DNA from: Omnitrophica bacterium RIFCSPLOWO2_12_FULL_50_11
GTDB lineage: Bacteria > Omnitrophota > Omnitrophia > Omnitrophales > Danuiimicrobiaceae
DNA: 35,382 nucleotides
NCBI GenBank assembly: GCA_001804315.1
Contig: MHFT01000022.1
Coordinates: forward strand, 1 to 35,382
Direction: 5' to 3'
The notes beneath the pieces were generated by a model. That model did no database searches. It was not told the origin of the DNA and saw only the letters and a program-made list of their open reading frames with translations. Of the stretch, positions 30,681 through 35,382 are shown piece by piece (the first letter of the stretch is position 1; every line of letters begins with the position of its first letter). Position numbers and translations under genes: made by a program.

Positions 30681-32137
30681 TACCGCGGCAGAGAGGGATC
30701 AACTTCCAAAACCCAGCGGTCGATGCCGCCCGCTAAACTCTTGACCCGCTTAAATCCTGAGTTCGTAAGAATCTGAGCTGCTCGTAGACTCCTCATCCCA
30801 TGGTGACAATGAACCACAATATCCTTGTCGAGTGGCAGCTCATTCATTCGCTCAGAAATTTGTCCGACCGGAATGAGTTTTCCGCCCATATTGACGATCT
30901 CATATTCATGAGGCTCTCGTACATCCAAGACCAGCGGTGGATTGCTACCTTCTAGCATGCGCTTGAGTTCCTCCGGATCGACCTCCTCAACCTCAGGACT
31001 CGATGATTCCTCAGGTTTCCGCTCTTCGCCCCGGCCTAAACCGCAAAATTCTTCGTAATCGATCAGCTCGTGTATTTTCCGCTCCTTTCCACAAATGGGG
31101 CAATTTTTATCTTTTCTCAGCTCAAATTGTTTGAAGCGCATACTTAGCGCGTCGAAAGAAAGAAGCCGCCCCTCGAGGCTTTCTCCGATCCCAAGAATAA
31201 GTTTCACTGCTTCTGTGGCTTGAATAACGCCAATAATTCCAGGTAAAACTCCAAGCACACCGCCTTCCGCACATGAAGGAACGAGGCCAGGCGGGGGCGG
31301 CTCAGGATACAAGCACCGGTAACACGCACTTTCAGGCGGATGAAAAACGGTCACCAACCCTTCGAACCGGAAAATACTCCCGTACACGTTGGGCTTACCA
31401 AGAAGCACACACGCATCGTTGACAAGATAACGCGTGGCAAAATTATCTGTGCCATCGATGATAACGTCATACATGTTAAAAATTTCGAGCGCATTTCCGC
31501 TCGTCAGCTTCATGTCGTGTGTTCTGATTTCGATAAAAGGATTAATTTCGCGAAGTGTTTCCCGGGCAGATTCGACTTTGCGCTTTCCCAATTTACTCTG
31601 GCCATGAACAATCTGCCTTTGAAGATTAGTCTCATCCACAACGTCAAAGTCAATCAAACCCAAGATCCCGACGCCAGCCGCGGCGAGATACATAGAAACC
31701 GGGCTACCGAGGCCGCCCGTACCAATACAGAGAACACGTGCAGATTTGAGCCGTTTTTGCCCTTCCATTCCTACTTCGGGCATGATGAGATGGCGGGAAT
31801 AACGTTTAATTTCTTCGTTTGAAAAACCAACGCCTTTGGCACGTTCTCGAAAGATGTCCGAAATCGAACCACCTGCTACGGAAGGAACGATGGTGACTTC
31901 GCTTTGTTCTTGGATCGGTGTTTCCAACTGATTCAAGTGCCGGATGTCGCGAGATCCAACGTAAACATTGACAAAATTCCTTAAATTTCCATGCTCATCG
32001 TACAGGTGGCTCTTGATATCTGGATAACGTTCCTTTAGCTTCGAAAGCAGTTCACCGACGGTCTTGCCGGACAGCTCGACGACGTTCGTCCCACCCACAT
32101 AGGTTTTCAGCGACGCGGGAATTGTGACCTTTGGCAT
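30677..32137 (-). CDS. CysO/MoaD/ThiS-like domain - MoeB/ThiF adenylyltransferase - rhodanese fusion
   Basis: N-term ubiquitin-like domain to VPSVAGG, then YSRHLIMPEVGMEGQKRLKSARVLCIGTGGLGSPVSMYLAAAGVG (E1), CPICGK, then PLVLDVREPHEYE...VVHCHHGMRSLRAA (rhodanese). Confidence 0.93.
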   Translation of the reverse strand: MPKVTIPASLKTYVGGTNVVELSGKTVGELLSKLKERYPDIKSHLYDEHGNLRNFVNVYVGSRDIRHLNQLETPIQEQSEVTIVPSVAGGSISDIFRERAKGVGFSNEEIKRYSRHLIMPEVGMEGQKRLKSARVLCIGTGGLGSPVSMYLAAAGVGILGLIDFDVVDETNLQRQIVHGQSKLGKRKVESARETLREINPFIEIRTHDMKLTSGNALEIFNMYDVIIDGTDNFATRYLVNDACVLLGKPNVYGSIFRFEGLVTVFHPPESACYRCLYPEPPPPGLVPSCAEGGVLGVLPGIIGVIQATEAVKLILGIGESLEGRLLSFDALSMRFKQFELRKDKNCPICGKERKIHELIDYEEFCGLGRGEERKPEESSSPEVEEVDPEELKRMLEGSNPPLVLDVREPHEYEIVNMGGKLIPVGQISERMNELPLDKDIVVHCHHGMRSLRAAQILTNSGFKRVKSLAGGIDRWVLEVDPSLPRY

Positions 32138-32200
32138 TCAAATTTTCCTCCTAAAGCGTACTCGTTATGATACCACAAACGTCAATGGCGCCTGCGACCG

Positions 32201-32343
32201 AATTATTTGAGCCGTCGGGGAGTTTTTTTCAGATAAAGTCGGCTCATCCTGAGGCCCGAAGGGCCGAAAGGATCTCATTGATGAGATCCCTCGCTTCGCT
32301 CGGGATGAGGGGTCGGGAAAACACCCCGACCCCTCAATTATTT
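32201..32343. repeat. MITE-like multi-hairpin element, copy B, flanked by 8-bp direct repeat AATTATTT
   Basis: AATTATTT at 32201-32208 and 32336-32343; termini GAGCCGTCGGGG / CCCCGACCCCTC (10/12 inverted match); internal hairpins GGCCC-GAA-GGGCC, GGATCTCAT/ATGAGATCC, AGGGGTCGGG/CCCGACCCCT. Confidence 0.8.
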
Positions 32344-32769
32344 AATAATCAGGTCCTCTTGATCCATTGTAGATCGATCCTCTCTGAGTATCCAGCTCGT
32401 TAGCTCTCCTGTCCCTTTTTGGAACGACTGGACGATAATGCTGGAATACCCGGGCCAGGGCGTGTGATGAAAATCATACTCGCTCGGCCGTGCCGGATGA
32501 TCCGGGTGGGAATGATAATAACCAACAATCTCAAGCCCGCGGCGGACCGCTTCTTTTTCTGCTCGAAGCGTCTCTTCAGGTGAAATTAGAAATCGATTTT
32601 GGGGGCTGTCCGCTCGCTGATTCGTCATCTGGAAGATCTCTCTGACATCCTTTTTAACCCCTCCGGGGTTGTATTTTCCCAAAAGGAAACCGCAACATTC
32701 GTTGGGATACGCCGTTTCGGCGTGATGCCGTATTAATTGTTCAGTTTGAGTGGTCAGGTAAAGCGGCAT
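32338..32769 (-). CDS. JAMM/MPN+ metallopeptidase (Mec-like)
   Basis: Complete JAMM motif: YPNECCGFLLG and HSHPDHPARPSEYD (HxHx7Sx2D). Confidence 0.93.
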   Translation of the reverse strand: MPLYLTTQTEQLIRHHAETAYPNECCGFLLGKYNPGGVKKDVREIFQMTNQRADSPQNRFLISPEETLRAEKEAVRRGLEIVGYYHSHPDHPARPSEYDFHHTPWPGYSSIIVQSFQKGTGELTSWILREDRSTMDQEDLIIK

Positions 32770-33694
32770 GCCGATCTTTCCAAAAATTCTCAGACAGGTA
32801 CAAAAATCCGCTGTCTGGCAAAATGGTTACGAGGACGCCTTTCTGAATGCTTCTGGCTAACTCAAAAGCAGCCACCAAGTTCGCTCCTCCGGAGGGACCG
32901 ATGAACATCCCTTGATGGCGCGCCATGAAGAGAGCCATGTCCTGCGCTTTTTCCGTCGCCACGTAAATTTTTTCATCCGCGATATCATCGTAAATCTCAG
33001 GCACCAGCGAGCTCGCTAAATGCTTCAACCCTTCAAGACCATGAAAAGGCCTATCCGGCTCCATAGAAAAGATTTTAATTTTTGAATTGCGCTCCTTAAG
33101 AAAGCGTCCAACACCGACAAACGTACCGCTCGTTCCCAATCCCGTTACAAAATGAGTGACCGCACCTTCTGTTTGTTCCCAAATTTCGGGACCGGTGGTT
33201 TCATAATGAGCTCTCCAGTTATCCGGATTTGAATACTGGTCTGGATAAAAATAACGTGCGCGCTCCGCTTTGTAAAGCGCTCTCGCTTTCAAGATGGCGC
33301 CGTCACTTCCTTCGATGGGATCTGTTTCGATCACCTTCGCGCCGTAGGCGACTAAAATCTTTTTTCGTTCTTCGGATGCATTTTTGGGAAGACAGAGTTC
33401 GACCTTAAAGGAAAGAGCAGCACCAATCATGGCGAAGGCGATGCCGGTGTTTCCGCTCGTTGCGTCGAGAAGGATCATTGTAGCGGGATTAAATTTACCC
33501 TTTTGAATGGCCTCTTTCACCATATTGAGCGCTGGCCGGTCTTTGACCGAGCCGCCCGGATTGTAAAATTCAGCCTTTGCGTAAACACGGACGCTTGGAA
33601 TCCGCTCACGAAACGCAGTTATCTCGATGAGCGGTGTCTTGCCAACTTTGCTCAGAATCGGGTGTTGCGCGATTCTTTCGATATCGGAATGAAT
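32741..33694 (-). CDS. cysM: cysteine synthase (CysM-like), probable non-canonical start
   Basis: KTPLIEI...AEFYNPGGSVKDRPALNMVKEAIQKGK...LDATSGNTGIAFAMIGA...GTSGTFVGVGRFL; reading frame extends upstream of the 33523 ATG to an in-frame ATT at 33694 preceded by GGAGG. Confidence 0.85.
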   Translation of the reverse strand: MHSDIERIAQHPILSKVGKTPLIEITAFRERIPSVRVYAKAEFYNPGGSVKDRPALNMVKEAIQKGKFNPATMILLDATSGNTGIAFAMIGAALSFKVELCLPKNASEERKKILVAYGAKVIETDPIEGSDGAILKARALYKAERARYFYPDQYSNPDNWRAHYETTGPEIWEQTEGAVTHFVTGLGTSGTFVGVGRFLKERNSKIKIFSMEPDRPFHGLEGLKHLASSLVPEIYDDIADEKIYVATEKAQDMALFMARHQGMFIGPSGGANLVAAFELARSIQKGVLVTILPDSGFLYLSENFWKDRHAALPDHSN

Positions 33695-33878
33695 GGGTTG
33701 ATCCTCCGATTCATGCGATTACCATATTTACCCGACCTCTCGGAGAGTTTTTTTCTCTCTCCCCGAGGGGCCAACTTTAATCGTTATTGTCCACCAAAGG
33801 ATTCGCAAGCTCAACTGACATGTCAAGTAATCGTTTCACCGAAGAAGAAGAATTTCTCGGCGACAGCATCAGTGGACA

Positions 33879-34400
33879 TTACACGCTCGTAATAGCTTCC
33901 ACGGCTTGGCGGAACGCGGGCGGATGAATTGCAGGATAGCGATAAAGGAGCGGTTCGATCTCGTCAAAGTAGTGCTGAACCATTTGCGGGTCGATCAATC
34001 CTCGGACGATCATCGTACGGACGTCTTGGAGATCCTGGCTGTGGCCGCGCTCGATCTTGGCAAGTGCCTGGGCGTAAAAATCGTAGTGATAAAAGGCGAT
34101 TTGGCCTTCACTCGTGACATACAGACTGCGCTTTTCCCATCCGGGGATCTCGGGAATAAAATCCGCTGGACAGGCCAGCTCAATATTCATCTCGAGCTGC
34201 TCCTTCAAATCGGGAATCGCCCGAAGCAATTGATCAGTCTCCGGGAAAATTCGGATATCGACGTCGATCGTGGTTTTTCGGGAGCCCAGCAATACTGCGG
34301 TAGCCCCTCCCGTAAAATACACCCGTGCTGTCTGGTCGGCTTTGGCACCCAGCACACGCATCAGCCGACGAATCCGATCTTGATCGGTTAGCTGGCGCAT
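33879..34400 (-). CDS. nucleotidyltransferase-like protein (DUF6036/AbiEii-like)
   Basis: VYFTGGATAVLLGSRKTTIDVDIRI resembles GG..A....R.T.D.D/I nucleotidyltransferase motif. Confidence 0.7.
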   Translation of the reverse strand: MRQLTDQDRIRRLMRVLGAKADQTARVYFTGGATAVLLGSRKTTIDVDIRIFPETDQLLRAIPDLKEQLEMNIELACPADFIPEIPGWEKRSLYVTSEGQIAFYHYDFYAQALAKIERGHSQDLQDVRTMIVRGLIDPQMVQHYFDEIEPLLYRYPAIHPPAFRQAVEAITSV

Positions 34401-34663
34401 TCAACCGCTCGTTCGAAGCTCACGAGTCTGCGGATTAGGGCATTGTACCGCCCATGGGCCCCATCCGGCTCGCTCTGAGAGAGGAGTCGATAAAGCTGTA
34501 GTTCGGGAAAGGCAAACGAATGGTCCGGCACATCAACTCCCAACCTTTTAAGCCTTGGCATTCCAATGGCCACAAGGAGAGCCTGGGGGGACTCTACTCC
34601 TCGAGAGAGGTCCCGAATCCCAGCCTCGATCAGATCACCTCCTGGAAATATACTAAAAATCAT
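34388..34663 (-). CDS. small hypothetical protein coupled to the nucleotidyltransferase
   Basis: 91-aa ORF overlapping the next gene's start by 13 bp; no confident family. Confidence 0.6.
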   Translation of the reverse strand: MIFSIFPGGDLIEAGIRDLSRGVESPQALLVAIGMPRLKRLGVDVPDHSFAFPELQLYRLLSQSEPDGAHGRYNALIRRLVSFERAVECAS

Positions 34664-34684
34664 GATGCTAGTATACCAATTAGA

Positions 34685-34734
34685 AGGCGTCCTGCAAGCG
34701 GACAGCCTGCAGGGTGCCCTTGAATAGGACGCCT
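34685..34734. repeat. nested palindrome
   Basis: AGGCGTCCT (34685-34693) / AGGACGCCT (34726-34734) enclosing GCAAGC..GCCTGC (one mismatch) and AGGG-TG-CCCT. Confidence 0.6.
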
Positions 34735-34840
34735 ATGTTTGGCGTTGATTAGATCGCTGCTAGATCGCTATTGGCTAAGTTTTAAGACGTGTTAAATATT
34801 TCCACAAGAGACACTTTGCTATGCCTCAAGTTAGGAGTTC

Positions 34841-34920
34841 TCGGGGCGGGCAGATTCGAACTGCCGACCTCACGGTCCGGAATTGGGACGTCGCATAAAG
34901 ATGCAGCACCCCTCCAGACC
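34841..34920 (-). other. tRNA-like remnant (T-arm and acceptor 3' strand without a canonical 5' half)
   Basis: Minus strand ...GTGAGGTCGGCAGTTCGAATCTGCCCGCCCCGA contains a perfect T-arm GGCAG-TTCGAAT-CTGCC; D and anticodon arms are not canonical. Confidence 0.4.
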
Positions 34921-34947
34921 ATAGGAGATGTATCTCAGGCTTCGTTT

Positions 34948-35379
34948 CTAGACCTTTCTTAAATTATCCTTTGCAGATTGTAAGTTGGCATCTATCTGCA
35001 AAGCCTTTTGGAGATGTTGTCGCGCTCTTTTTTTATCTCCCGCATAAAAGTAAACAGCTCCCACATCACTATGCGCTTGGGCGTCGTTTGGACGCAATTG
35101 AAGATAACCTTCGAAATGCTGAAGTGAACCGTAATAATCCTTAAGATCAAAAAGCAATCTTGCTAGTTGTTTATGCGCATCCGCGTAGTCCGGCATAAGC
35201 TCGATTGCCCGTTTGTAATGAGCAATTGCTAGCGGATAATTTTCCCTAGCCTTGTGTATGATGGCGAGATAGCGGTGTCCCTCATGAGAATCGGGATGAC
35301 ACTGAAGCAACTCCTGAGCATAATGACCCCCATTGTCGAGATCTTCCAGTTGTAGGTAGCTCGCCGAAAGACCTGACAA
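34948..35379 (-). CDS. tetratricopeptide-repeat protein, 5' end beyond the window
   Basis: Repeated PDYADAHKQLARLLFDLKDY / PNDAQAHSDVGAVYFYAGDKKRARQHLQKAL units; ORF reaches the window edge. Confidence 0.8.
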   Translation of the reverse strand: MSGLSASYLQLEDLDNGGHYAQELLQCHPDSHEGHRYLAIIHKARENYPLAIAHYKRAIELMPDYADAHKQLARLLFDLKDYYGSLQHFEGYLQLRPNDAQAHSDVGAVYFYAGDKKRARQHLQKALQIDANLQSAKDNLRKV

Positions 35380-35382
35380 GGC

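Noticed and set aside
31340-31822. 160-aa plus ORF antisense to the MoeB fusion
   Set aside because: Lies wholly within a well-supported gene on the other strand; no domain recognised.
34740-34775. Tandem TAGATCGCTGCTAGATCGCT
   Set aside because: Only two 9-nt copies; too short to support a functional call.

Overview
35.4 kb bacterial chromosomal window, almost entirely transcribed from the minus strand. In minus-strand transcription order it contains: a TPR protein (cut by the window edge); a nucleotidyltransferase plus small partner; a cysteine/sulfur-carrier locus (cysM-like, JAMM/Mec-like, CysO/MoaD-MoeB-rhodanese fusion, TPR); a BASS-family transporter; a metallophosphoesterase; ligA; xerD-like; tRNA-Glu(CUC). 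A long purine operon follows (purB-C-S-Q-L-F-M-D-E), running into a Sua5-LMWPTP fusion, rpiB, glyA, nrdR and a carbamoyltransferase/SxtJ/DUF5989-like/CDP-alcohol phosphatidyltransferase cassette. Then come one plus-strand Lnt-like gene, a riboflavin/nusB operon (ribBA-ribH-nusB-ribD-ribE), a histidine phosphatase, a TIGR04073-like exosortase-associated protein and a coiled-coil protein. The housekeeping content is ordinary. The unusual signal lies in intergenic and embedded palindromic elements: (i) a 112-nt, fully Watson-Crick four-way-junction palindrome between the metallophosphoesterase stop and the ligA start, sequestering an ideal Shine-Dalgarno; (ii) abutting perfect hairpins at the left edge; (iii) a two-copy MITE-like family, one copy flanked by an 8-bp direct repeat; (iv) a CGTCATTGCGAGG palindromic family, one copy flanked by a 9-bp direct repeat and another apparently read in frame into the RibD N-terminus. 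Other notable points: an SxtI-J-K-like module with a 52-aa ORF absent from the supplied track, a CysO-MoeB fusion whose Gly-Gly is internal, a cysM with no canonical start codon, and an Lnt homologue lacking two catalytic residues. Taxonomy is uncertain; gene content would fit an uncultivated lineage such as Omnitrophota (inference only).
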